From NCBI GenBank assembly GCA_039805905.1, contig JBDIVM010000002.1:817469-881468 (forward strand): a DNA stretch of 64,000 nucleotides. The letters run 5' to 3'. The notes under the pieces were generated by a model. That model searched no databases. It saw only the letters and a program-made list of their open reading frames with translations, and had not been told where the DNA came from. Below, in pieces: positions 18,563 to 26,228 of this stretch. How positions within the stretch are numbered: position 1 is the first letter of the stretch; every line of letters begins with the position of its first letter. Position numbers and translations under genes: made by a program. This DNA is from Thermohalobaculum sp039805905 (GTDB lineage: Bacteria; Pseudomonadota; Alphaproteobacteria; Rhodobacterales; Rhodobacteraceae).

Positions 18563-19129
18563 ATGCAGCACGGGTTCTACTTCGACAGCGAGCTCTGCGT
18601 GAAGTGCCATGCCTGCGAGATCGCCTGCAAGACCTGGAACGAGGTCGAGATCGGCCCGCGCTGGCGCGAGGTGGTGAAGGTCGAGTCGGGCAGCTTCCCG
18701 AACGTGAAGGCGATGAACGTCTCGATGGCCTGCATGCATTGCGGCGACGCGCCCTGCCGCAATGCCTGCCCCGTGGGGGCCATCACCAAGCGGGCCGAGG
18801 ACGGCATCGTGGTGGTCAACCAGTCCACCTGCATCGGCTGCGGCTTCTGCGCCTGGGCCTGCCCGTTCAACGCGCCGCAGCTCACCGCCGGCGCCGGCAA
18901 GATGGAGAAGTGCACCTTCTGCCAGACCCCGGGCAAGGAGCGGCCGCTCGACATGCCGCGCGCCTGCGAGGAGGTCTGCCCGACCGGCGCGATCAGATCC
19001 GGCTCGCTCGCCGAACTCGCGCGCGCCAACCGCACCAGGGTGGCCGCAAAGCTCGGCGCCAACAAGGGCATGCAGGGCTTCCCCGCCACCGTCCTCGACG
19101 CCGCGCGAACCTTCGGGCCCGGCGAATGA
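18563..19129 (+). CDS. DmsB/PhsB-like 4x[4Fe-4S] ferredoxin subunit
   Basis: 188-aa electron-transfer partner of the preceding molybdoenzyme. Four cysteine groups are visible: CVKCHACEIAC (residues 12-22), CMHCGDAPCRNACP, CIGCGFCAWACP, and CTFCQ followed later by CEEVCP. GGGAGGACGACG precedes the ATG. No membrane anchor gene of the NrfD or DmsC type follows, so the complex looks soluble or uses another partner. Its stop overlaps the next start (ATGA). Confidence 0.9.
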   Translation: MQHGFYFDSELCVKCHACEIACKTWNEVEIGPRWREVVKVESGSFPNVKAMNVSMACMHCGDAPCRNACPVGAITKRAEDGIVVVNQSTCIGCGFCAWACPFNAPQLTAGAGKMEKCTFCQTPGKERPLDMPRACEEVCPTGAIRSGSLAELARANRTRVAAKLGANKGMQGFPATVLDAARTFGPGE

Positions 19130-19818
19130 TCGGCCCGCTCGCAGCCCTCCATGTCGACCGCGAAGCGTCGGCCGGCGCGGGGCCGCCCCATGCGCTCTGC
19201 TTTTTCAAGCAGCGCCAGTATATCCGTTGGGACGTCGACAAGGAGTGCCTGTTCGATGGCTATCCTGCCGAGATCGCAAGCGGCTGGCCGGGCCTGCAGG
19301 ACTTCTTTCCCGGCTCGCCGCTCTCGGGCGCGATCCATGTCCCCGCATGGCGGAACCGGATCCATTTCTTCTTCCGTGGACAGGACCGCGCCGTCGGATG
19401 GGACGTGACCGGCCATCGTGCCGACCCGGACCCGCTGCCGGTGGCGACCCTGCTGCCGACGGCGCTGACCCGGGCGGGCCACTTTGCGCCGGTCTATGTG
19501 GACCGGGGCGACAGCCGGATGGTCTATGTGTTCCGTGGCGACGAGTATTCGCGGTTCACCATCGCCGGCGATGCTCCGCCATCGCAGGAGGATGATGGGT
19601 ATCCGCGGAAGATCGGCGATGGCTGGACCGGAGGCCTGACCGTGGCGCCGACCTGCGCGGTCAGCCTGCGCTGGCCGAAGCGCAGCGCGGCGCTCTCGAA
19701 CCACAAGCTCTATTTCTTCCTCGGCGACCTCTACACCCGGTGGGACGTCACCAGCCATTCCAACAACTACCGGCTCGACGTTCCCTCCGGCTGGCGCGGC
19801 TGGCCCGATTTCGAGTGA
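19126..19818 (+). CDS. Hemopexin-repeat (four-bladed propeller) protein
   Basis: 230-aa cytoplasmic protein without signal peptide. Four hemopexin-like blades can be read at about residues 23-36 (ALCFFKQRQYIRWD), 78-94, 132-147 (MVYVFRGDEYSRF) and 194-208 (KLYFFLGDLYTRWD), each followed by a segment ending in a GW-type turn such as ASGWPGLQDFFPG. Bacterial hemopexin propellers are scattered and poorly understood. It is translationally coupled to the ferredoxin subunit and immediately precedes arsR, so a role as assembly, scaffold or ligand-binding partner of the molybdoenzyme is possible but unproven. Confidence 0.8.
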   Translation: MIGPLAALHVDREASAGAGPPHALCFFKQRQYIRWDVDKECLFDGYPAEIASGWPGLQDFFPGSPLSGAIHVPAWRNRIHFFFRGQDRAVGWDVTGHRADPDPLPVATLLPTALTRAGHFAPVYVDRGDSRMVYVFRGDEYSRFTIAGDAPPSQEDDGYPRKIGDGWTGGLTVAPTCAVSLRWPKRSAALSNHKLYFFLGDLYTRWDVTSHSNNYRLDVPSGWRGWPDFE

Positions 19819-19830
19819 TCGACAGAACGG

Positions 19831-19868
19831 TTGACCCGAGCGACTCCTCTCGATATCTCTGGAGATAT
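19831..19868 (+). promoter_or_regulatory. arsR promoter with overlapping operator
   Basis: TTGACC (19831-19836), a 17-nt spacer and TATCTC (19854-19859) form a promoter. A perfect inverted repeat, ATATCT-CTGG-AGATAT (19853-19868), covers the -10 and the first bases of the arsR start codon. Transcription would begin within a few bases of the ATG, so the arsR mRNA may be leaderless. The repeat resembles the near-palindromes at 40783 and 41866. Confidence 0.6.
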
Positions 19869-20193
19869 GGAGAAGACCCTCGTCATCCACCGTCTGGCCG
19901 CGCTGGCGCAGGAGACTCGGCTCGACATCCTGCGGTTTCTGGTTCGGCGCGGGCCCGACGGAGCAGCCGCGGGCCGGATCGGGAGCGCGCTGGGCCTGGC
20001 CTCGGCGACGCTCGCCTTTCATCTCAATACCCTGACGGCGGCGGGTCTCCTGGTCCGCTGCCGTACCGGGCGCCGGAACATCTACCGGGCCGACATCGGC
20101 GCGGTGCATGCGCTGAGCGCCTATCTGCTCGAGAACTGCTGTTCGGAAACCGGCGCCGGCACGCTCGCCATCGGCGACGATGACGCCGCCTGA
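19867..20193 (+). CDS. arsR: ArsR family As(III)-responsive repressor
   Basis: 108-aa winged-helix repressor of arsenic operons. The fold runs from EKTLVIHRLAALAQETRLDILRFLVRRG through the recognition helix (LASATLAFHLNTLTAAGLL). The likely As(III) site is a C-terminal vicinal pair, Cys91-Cys92 (LLENCCSETG), as in the Acidithiobacillus-type ArsR, rather than the CxC of plasmid R773 ArsR. It heads an arsR-arsD-arsA operon and has an inverted repeat over its own promoter. Confidence 0.9.
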   Translation: MEKTLVIHRLAALAQETRLDILRFLVRRGPDGAAAGRIGSALGLASATLAFHLNTLTAAGLLVRCRTGRRNIYRADIGAVHALSAYLLENCCSETGAGTLAIGDDDAA

Positions 20194-20209
20194 TCGAAGG
20201 GAGAGACCG

Positions 20210-20587
20210 ATGACCAATGTGAGAGTGTACGACCCTGCTATGTGTTGCTCTACCGGCGTTTGCGGGCCCGAGACCGACGCGACCGTGGCGCAGTTCGCCG
20301 CCGCGCTGGACCGCGCGAAGAAGTCGGGCGTGGTCGTCGACCGCTACACGCTCGCGCACCAGCCGGGCGAGTATGTGCGCAACGCGGCCGTCAAGAGCCT
20401 GCTCGATGCCGAGGGCGTCGCGTGCCTTCCGATCGTGTTTGTCGGCGACGAGATCGTCGCGAAGGGCAGCTATCCGACCGGACCGGCGCTGTTCGAGAAA
20501 CTGGGGATCGCCGTGAGCGCGACTCCGGCCGCGAGTTCTACTTGCTGCTCTCCGGCGCAGAAGGCGTCGGGCGGCTGCTGCTCCTGA
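20210..20587 (+). CDS. arsD: ArsD arsenic metallochaperone
   Basis: 125-aa chaperone that hands As(III) to ArsA. Cys12, Cys13 and Cys18 (DPAMCCSTGVCGPETD) are at the exact positions essential in E. coli ArsD, and two further vicinal pairs occur near the C-terminus (STCCSP and GGCCS). GGGAGAGACCG precedes the ATG. It lies 16 bp after arsR and 7 bp before the chosen arsA start. Confidence 0.95.
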   Translation: MTNVRVYDPAMCCSTGVCGPETDATVAQFAAALDRAKKSGVVVDRYTLAHQPGEYVRNAAVKSLLDAEGVACLPIVFVGDEIVAKGSYPTGPALFEKLGIAVSATPAASSTCCSPAQKASGGCCS

Positions 20588-20594
20588 CCGCGTG

Positions 20595-22334
20595 ATGACG
20601 TTCCTGGACAGCGCGACCCCGAACCTGTTCTTCACCGGCAAGGGCGGCGTCGGCAAGACGTCGACGAGTTGCGCGACCGGCGTCCGCCTCGCACGCGCGG
20701 GACGGCGCGTGCTGCTGGTCTCGACCGATCCCGCCTCAAACCTGGCCGAGGTCTTCGGCGAGACCATCGGCGGCGAGCCAACCGCGATCGTCGCGGCCCC
20801 CGGGCTCGCGGCGATGAATGTCGATCCGGAGGCCGCGGCTGCCGCCTATCGCGAGAAGCTGATCGGACCCTACCGCGGCATCCTGCCCGATGCGGCAATC
20901 TCGGCGATGGAAGAACAGATGGCGGGGGCCTGCACGGTGGAGATCGCCGCCTTCAACGAGTTCGCGCGCCTCCTGGGGGACCCGTCGGCGATCGATGGCT
21001 TCGACCACGTCATCTTCGATACGGCGCCGACCGGCCACACGCTCCGGCTTCTTACCCTGCCAACGGCCTGGAGCGGCTTCATCGAGACTGCGAGTGCCGG
21101 AACCTCGTGCCTCGGGCCGCTGCAGGGGCTGGTCGAGAAGCGCCAGCTCTATGCTGCCACGGTCGAGGCCCTGGCGGATCCTGCCCGAACCACCGTGGTG
21201 CTGGTCAGCCGCCCGGAACGCTCGGCACTCGAGGAGGCCGCGCGCACGGCAACGGAGTTCCGTGACCTCGGCATCCGCAACCAGCAACTCGTCGTCAACG
21301 GCGTGTTCCGGGCGCATGACCGGTCCGATGCCGTTGCGATCGGTCTGGAGGCGCGAGGACGCGAGGCTCTCAACAACATGCCCGCCGCTCTTGCCTGTCT
21401 GCCGCGGATCGATCTGCCGCTGCGCCCGCGCCAGGTCATCGGCTGCGTGGCGCTCGAGAATTTTCTCTCCCAGGATGTGGCCTTGCCGGAGATCGCGGCC
21501 GAAGCTCCGGATGTGAGCGGCTGGAACGGGTTTGACGATCTGGCCGATGCGCTCGACAGCAACAGCGGCGTGATCATGACGATGGGCAAGGGTGGTGTCG
21601 GAAAGACGACCGTCGCAGCCCGTATTGCCCGTGCGCTCGCGGAACGTGGTCACAAGGTCCTGCTGACGACAACGGATCCCGCGGCCCATGTCGCGGAGGC
21701 CGCAGGCGACATACCGCCAAACCTCGAGGTGTCGCGCATCGACCCCGAGGCCGAGGTGGCCCGCTATCGTGCGGAGGTCCTTTCGACCACCGGGAGGACG
21801 CTCGATGCCGACGGCCTGGCACTGCTCGAGGAGGACCTCGCGTCACCCTGCACCGAGGAGATCGCGGTATTCCAGGCGTTCGCGGCGACTGTCCACCAGG
21901 CTACCGGCAAGGTGGTCGTGATGGACACCGCGCCCACCGGCCACACGATTCTCCTGCTTGATGCCGCGCAGTCCTTCCACAAGGAAGTCAGCCGCCAGGC
22001 AAAGGCCGTGCCCGAAGCCGTGCTCAACCTGTTGCCACGGCTCCGGGATCCGGGTTTCACCCGCATCCTCATTTGCGCTCTGCCCGAGGCGACGCCCGTG
22101 CATGAGGCCGCTCAGCTTCAGGCCGACCTTCGACGCGCCGGTATCGAGCCCTTTGCATGGGTGGTGAACCAGTCACTGGCGCCACTGCGCGTGAGCGATC
22201 CGGTGCTCGTGTCCAGGCGCGCGCAGGAGGCACGGTATCTGGACGAGGTGCGCGGCGAGCTTGCGGCGCGAACGGTCCTGATCGGACTGAATGTCGACCC
22301 GGTCCAGGCGGGGCTGGCGCTTGCATCCGCGTGA
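20595..22334 (+). CDS. arsA: ArsA arsenite-stimulated ATPase
   Basis: 579-aa two-halved ATPase. Each half has a P-loop (GKGGVGKTSTS and GKGGVGKTTVA) and the DTAPTGHT signature. All three As(III)-binding cysteines are present: Cys113 in GACTVEIAAF, Cys172 in TSCLGPLQG and Cys419 in SPCTEEIAVF. The ATG at 20595 was chosen over the GTG one codon earlier because it reproduces E. coli numbering for the first two. ArsA normally drives the ArsB pump, yet no arsB or acr3 lies anywhere in this window, so its partner is either elsewhere or something unusual. Confidence 0.95.
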   Translation: MTFLDSATPNLFFTGKGGVGKTSTSCATGVRLARAGRRVLLVSTDPASNLAEVFGETIGGEPTAIVAAPGLAAMNVDPEAAAAAYREKLIGPYRGILPDAAISAMEEQMAGACTVEIAAFNEFARLLGDPSAIDGFDHVIFDTAPTGHTLRLLTLPTAWSGFIETASAGTSCLGPLQGLVEKRQLYAATVEALADPARTTVVLVSRPERSALEEAARTATEFRDLGIRNQQLVVNGVFRAHDRSDAVAIGLEARGREALNNMPAALACLPRIDLPLRPRQVIGCVALENFLSQDVALPEIAAEAPDVSGWNGFDDLADALDSNSGVIMTMGKGGVGKTTVAARIARALAERGHKVLLTTTDPAAHVAEAAGDIPPNLEVSRIDPEAEVARYRAEVLSTTGRTLDADGLALLEEDLASPCTEEIAVFQAFAATVHQATGKVVVMDTAPTGHTILLLDAAQSFHKEVSRQAKAVPEAVLNLLPRLRDPGFTRILICALPEATPVHEAAQLQADLRRAGIEPFAWVVNQSLAPLRVSDPVLVSRRAQEARYLDEVRGELAARTVLIGLNVDPVQAGLALASA

Positions 22335-22376
22335 CGCCGGGCTGCCGCTCCGGGCGTGACGCCATTTCACGGTCTC

Positions 22377-22402
22377 GTGCCGCGGCCCGTCGGCCGCGGC
22401 AC
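22377..22402 (+). terminator. Hairpin after arsA
   Basis: A perfect 11-bp stem (GTGCCGCGGCC with GGCCGCGGCAC) and a CGTC loop 43 bp after the arsA stop. It lacks a T-tract, so it may be a weak or Rho-assisted terminator. It separates the ars operon from the liv operon. Confidence 0.5.
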
Positions 22403-22725
22403 GGTCGCAGATCATATGATGTGCGCGATGGATGAGAGGTCGCGTTAGACTGCGCGCTCCAATGGCGCAAAATCGCGGATTCACCAAATAACATAGGAGT
22501 TTGATCGGCTTTCCCGGATGCATGGGACTACGAGGGGACATACCCGCCCGGAATGGTTTGCCGGCCCAATTGCGCTATGCGCCCACGGACTGAGGCTATT
22601 ACCGTTTCAATGTCTGACGCAGACCGGACAGGACAGTGCGGAATGCGGCAGGCACAAGAACAAACGCAAGCCGACCACGCCCCGGCTGGGACGCAGGTCA
22701 GGACTTGGCTCTCTAGGGAGGGGAC
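22403..22725 (+). other. 323-bp leader region before the liv-methyltransferase operon
   Basis: No gene is seen. A perfect palindrome ATCATATGAT is at 22411-22420, and an AT-richer stretch (CACCAAATAACATAGGAG) at about 22480-22500 could hold a promoter. No riboswitch core, including a cobalamin one, was recognised. A strong GGGAGGGG ribosome site ends the region in front of the GTG start of livH. Confidence 0.45.
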
Positions 22726-23595
22726 GTGCTCGGCCAGCAGATTCTCAGCGGGCTTGCGACGGGCAGCCTCTATGCGCTAACGGCGATCGCCGTCGTCGTT
22801 GTGTTCCGGAACACCCGGACCATCAATCTCGCCCAGGGCGACTTCGCGATGATCGGCGCATTCCTTGGCGTCATCTTCCTGAAGCAGTGGGGCCTCAACT
22901 ATTACGCCATGCTGCTCCTGGTCGTGGCGTGCTGCATGCTGCTGGGTGCGGTCGTCGAGCGGGTCGTGATGCGGCCGGTCGCCGATTCCGACTGGCTGAC
23001 GCTCTTCACCACCACGATTGGCGTCTACTACATCCTGCATGGCGTTGCCGGCTGGATCTGGGGGCGGGATACCAAGGCGTTCCCGGTCGCATTCGATGCG
23101 ACCCCGATCGACATCTTCGGCGCGCTGATCAGCGAGGGCCACCTCTACAACATGGGCGTCGCGCTACTGATCGGCGCAGCGCTCTGGTGGTTCTTCACCA
23201 AGACCAAGCAGGGCATCGCCATGCGCGCGGTCACGGACGACCCGGAGACAGCATACCTGATGGGCATTCCCGTCCGGTTCATCGTTCTTCTCACCTGGGT
23301 CATGGCCGGCTTCATCGCCGGGTTCGTCGGCATCCTGACCGCACCGATCATCTATGTGTCGCCCGAGATGATGGACGAGATTTTGATCAAGGGCTACGTC
23401 GCGGCAGTTTTTGGAGGTCTCTACTCGTTCCGCGGCGCGATCATGGGCGCGCTCCTGATCGGCGTCGCCGAGAATCTTGCGGGCGGGTATCTCGGCAGCC
23501 ATTTCAAGACCGTCACTGCCTTCGTCATGATCGTCGGACTGCTCGCCTTCCGCCCTCAGGGGCTCGTCGGCATCCAGCGGCGGCGAACAATCTAA
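22726..23595 (+). CDS. Branched-chain-type ABC transporter permease (LivH family)
   Basis: 289-aa inner-membrane permease with about eight helices. Family features are the start LSGLATGSLYALTAIAVVV, NTRTINLAQGDFAMIGAF, the EAA-like loop ALRAV-type (MRAVTDDPETAYLMGIP), and a C-terminal AFRPQGLVG. The GTG start has an excellent GGGAGGGG site. First gene of a transporter that is followed on the same strand by a methyltransferase and its corrinoid protein, which suggests it imports the methylated substrate. Confidence 0.9.
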   Translation: MLGQQILSGLATGSLYALTAIAVVVVFRNTRTINLAQGDFAMIGAFLGVIFLKQWGLNYYAMLLLVVACCMLLGAVVERVVMRPVADSDWLTLFTTTIGVYYILHGVAGWIWGRDTKAFPVAFDATPIDIFGALISEGHLYNMGVALLIGAALWWFFTKTKQGIAMRAVTDDPETAYLMGIPVRFIVLLTWVMAGFIAGFVGILTAPIIYVSPEMMDEILIKGYVAAVFGGLYSFRGAIMGALLIGVAENLAGGYLGSHFKTVTAFVMIVGLLAFRPQGLVGIQRRRTI

Positions 23596-23606
23596 CGGGG
23601 GCAGTC

Positions 23607-24665
23607 GTGACCGACCAGACAACCACCGATACCTTCGGCGCCCGCCCGACTGACGGAATCCGGCGCCACGCCGCCGTGACCTCGCTCAAGCGCCGTTTCG
23701 TCCGCAACGACCTGATCGCGAGTGCGATCTTCTTCACTGCACTGCTGGTGCTGCCGGTACTGCCGGCGGTGAAGGGCTGGATGCTCAGCCAGGGATCGCT
23801 CATCATCATCTACATCATCGCCGCACTGGGGGTTCTGGTGCTGGTCGGCTTCACCGGGCTGGTCTCGGTCGGCCACGGCGGCTTTCTGGCCATCGGGGCC
23901 TATACCTCGGCGCTCCTGACCGCCCATTTCCAGGTCGACCTGCTCGTGGGCATCGTCGCAGGCATGCTGATGGCCGGCCTGTTCGGCGCCATGCTGGCGC
24001 TCGTGTTCCTCCGCCTGTCCGGAGCGTTCATGGCCATCGGAACCCTCGGCTTCGCATTCTTCATCGGCACCATGGTCAATAACGTGCCGCTGTTCCAGGG
24101 CCGCGACGGAATTCTGCTCGATTCGAATGTCGTTCTGGGCATCGAGATCGGCGACCATGGATTTTTCTACGTCTCGATGGTCTGCCTCATCCTGGTCACG
24201 CTGTTCATTTTCTGCCTGATCAATTCGGGAACCGGCCGCGCCCTGATGGCCCTCCGCGATGCCGAGGAAGCGGCGCGGGCGAGCGGCATCGACCGCATGA
24301 AATACCGGACGCTGGCCTTCACCGTCAGCGCGGCGATCACCGGCATCGCGGGCGCGCTGAACGCCCATGTGGTGAACTACGTATCCGCGGAGGTCTATGC
24401 CGATATCTGGTATTCGGTCGATATCCTGATGGCGGTCGTCGTCGGCGGCTCGACAGTGATTTTCGGCCCCTTTCTCGGCGGTGTGTTTGTCGTCATGCTG
24501 CCCTTCTTTCTCGAACAGCTTGCCGATTTCTCGTTCATCATCAAGGGTGTCGTCCTGATCCTGGTGCTCCGCTTCGCACCGGCCGGGATCGCCGAACTGC
24601 TGCTTCGCCCGATCAAGAACGCCCGCCGGCGGATGCTCCGTCAGGCGGGCGGCTCGACGGTATGA
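23607..24665 (+). CDS. Branched-chain-type ABC transporter permease (LivM family)
   Basis: 352-aa second permease. After a hydrophilic N-terminus of about 35 residues come LVLVGFTGLVSVGHGGFLAIGAY, the loop GRALMALRDAEEAARASGID, and FLGGVFVVMLPFFLEQ. GTG at 23607 with a purine-rich GGGGG site 11 bp after livH is the first in-frame start that precedes the membrane domain without running back through livH. Confidence 0.88.
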   Translation: MTDQTTTDTFGARPTDGIRRHAAVTSLKRRFVRNDLIASAIFFTALLVLPVLPAVKGWMLSQGSLIIIYIIAALGVLVLVGFTGLVSVGHGGFLAIGAYTSALLTAHFQVDLLVGIVAGMLMAGLFGAMLALVFLRLSGAFMAIGTLGFAFFIGTMVNNVPLFQGRDGILLDSNVVLGIEIGDHGFFYVSMVCLILVTLFIFCLINSGTGRALMALRDAEEAARASGIDRMKYRTLAFTVSAAITGIAGALNAHVVNYVSAEVYADIWYSVDILMAVVVGGSTVIFGPFLGGVFVVMLPFFLEQLADFSFIIKGVVLILVLRFAPAGIAELLLRPIKNARRRMLRQAGGSTV

Positions 24666-24678
24666 TGACGGGGCCGGG

Positions 24679-25449
24679 ATGACCGAGCATCTGCGCTGCG
24701 AGAGCATCCGGGTCACCTTCGGGGGCGTCGTTGCCTGCGACAATCTCAGCCTTTCGGTTCCGAAGGGCAAGATCGTCGGGCTCATCGGTCCCAACGGAGC
24801 CGGAAAGACGACGCTCTTCAATGTCCTGACCAAATTCCAGCCCTACGACCGCGGCCATGTGTATTACGAGGGCGTCCCGGTGGACGACCGCAGGGCGCAC
24901 CACATGGTGCACATGGGCATGGCACGAACCTTCCAGAACATCCACCTGTTCAAGCATCAGACCACGCTGCGCAACATCATGACGGGCGGACATGTGTTGA
25001 TGGGCGATCCGCTCCGGGCGATGTTCTGGCTGCCCGAGGCACGCCGGCGGGAGCGCGAGATCGAGGCGCGGGCACTCGAGATCGCCGAGATCCTGCGTCT
25101 CACCGCAGAACTCGACAGCGAAGTCGGCGCGCTTCCCTATGGCATGCAGAAGCGCGTCGAACTCGGACGCGCCCTGGCGTCGAAACCGACCATCCTGCTG
25201 CTCGACGAGCCGGTCGCGGGCTGCAACGACGACGAGACCGGGGAGCTGCAGACCCTCATCGCCGAGGTCAACAAGGAAATGGGGATCACCGTGCTTCTGG
25301 TCGAACACGACATGAAGATGGTGATGCAGGTCTGTGACTACATCTACGTGATCAACTTCGGCGCGAATCTGGCCGAAGGAACCCCGGACGTGGTACGCGC
25401 CAACCCGGAGGTCATCGCCGCGTATCTCGGCGTGGAGGACGACGAATGA
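24679..25449 (+). CDS. ABC transporter ATPase (LivG family)
   Basis: 256-aa nucleotide-binding subunit. Walker A is GPNGAGKTTLF, the Walker B region is ILLLDEPVAG, and a switch histidine lies in LVEHDMKMVM. The normally conserved LSYG signature is altered to LPYGMQKRVELGRAL. A metal- or thiol-related CNDDETGEL follows Walker B where AG(L/M)NP is usual. Its stop overlaps livF. Confidence 0.9.
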   Translation: MTEHLRCESIRVTFGGVVACDNLSLSVPKGKIVGLIGPNGAGKTTLFNVLTKFQPYDRGHVYYEGVPVDDRRAHHMVHMGMARTFQNIHLFKHQTTLRNIMTGGHVLMGDPLRAMFWLPEARRREREIEARALEIAEILRLTAELDSEVGALPYGMQKRVELGRALASKPTILLLDEPVAGCNDDETGELQTLIAEVNKEMGITVLLVEHDMKMVMQVCDYIYVINFGANLAEGTPDVVRANPEVIAAYLGVEDDE

Positions 25450-26162
25450 GCGGCCTCCGCGTCACCGGACTTCAGGCCAGCTACGGCCCGGTCACGGCGC
25501 TGCGCCAGGTCTCCATCGAGGTGCCGCCGGGTGGTATCGTCGCCCTTCTCGGCGCAAATGGCGCCGGAAAATCGACGACGCTCAGGTGCATCTCCGGCGT
25601 GGTCCGCCCCACGGGCGGCGAGATCGTCTGGGATGGCGAATCTGTATCGGGGCGTTCGCCGAACCAGATCACCCGACGCGGCATCGCCCAGGTGCCGGAG
25701 GGCCGGCGGATATTCAAGGATCTCACCGTTTCCGAGAATCTCGCCATGGGAGCCTATACGCGCCGCGACACCGACGAAATCGAGGCCGATCGCGAGAGGG
25801 TGCTCGAGCTGTTCCCGCGGCTGAAGGAGCGGGCCTCGCAACTTGGCGGCTCGCTTTCCGGCGGCGAGCAGCAGATGCTGGCGATCGGCCGTGGACTGAT
25901 GGCCTCGCCGCGTCTGCTCCTGCTGGACGAGCCGTCGCTCGGGCTGGCACCGATCGTGGTGGCGCAAATCTTCGAGACGCTGGCTCGGCTGAACAGGGAG
26001 CGCGGCATTGCGATTCTGCTGGTCGAGCAGAACGTGAAGCTGGCGCTCCGGGTCTCGACCTACGGATACGTGATGCAGTTGGGGCAGGTCGTTGTGTCGG
26101 GCTTGTCAGAGGAGCTCCGGAACAACCGGAAGGTCTTTGAAAGCTATATGGGCGCAGCCTGA
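25446..26162 (+). CDS. ABC transporter ATPase (LivF family)
   Basis: 238-aa second ATPase. Walker A is GANGAGKSTTL, the signature is SGGEQQMLAIGRGLM, Walker B is LLLLDEPSLGLAP, and the H-loop position reads LLVEQNVKLAL (Gln replaces His, as is usual in LivF). Coupled by ATGA to livG. Confidence 0.92.
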   Translation: MSGLRVTGLQASYGPVTALRQVSIEVPPGGIVALLGANGAGKSTTLRCISGVVRPTGGEIVWDGESVSGRSPNQITRRGIAQVPEGRRIFKDLTVSENLAMGAYTRRDTDEIEADRERVLELFPRLKERASQLGGSLSGGEQQMLAIGRGLMASPRLLLLDEPSLGLAPIVVAQIFETLARLNRERGIAILLVEQNVKLALRVSTYGYVMQLGQVVVSGLSEELRNNRKVFESYMGAA

Positions 26163-26228
26163 TCCGGGACCGACCCGGCGGGCGAACGTGGAGGCGTGCG
26201 ACAGCGCGCATCATGATGGGAGGAAGAC

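Noticed and set aside
22335..22725. Cobalamin riboswitch upstream of the corrinoid operon
   Set aside because: Looked for the B12 box; nothing matching was seen here or upstream of 40761.
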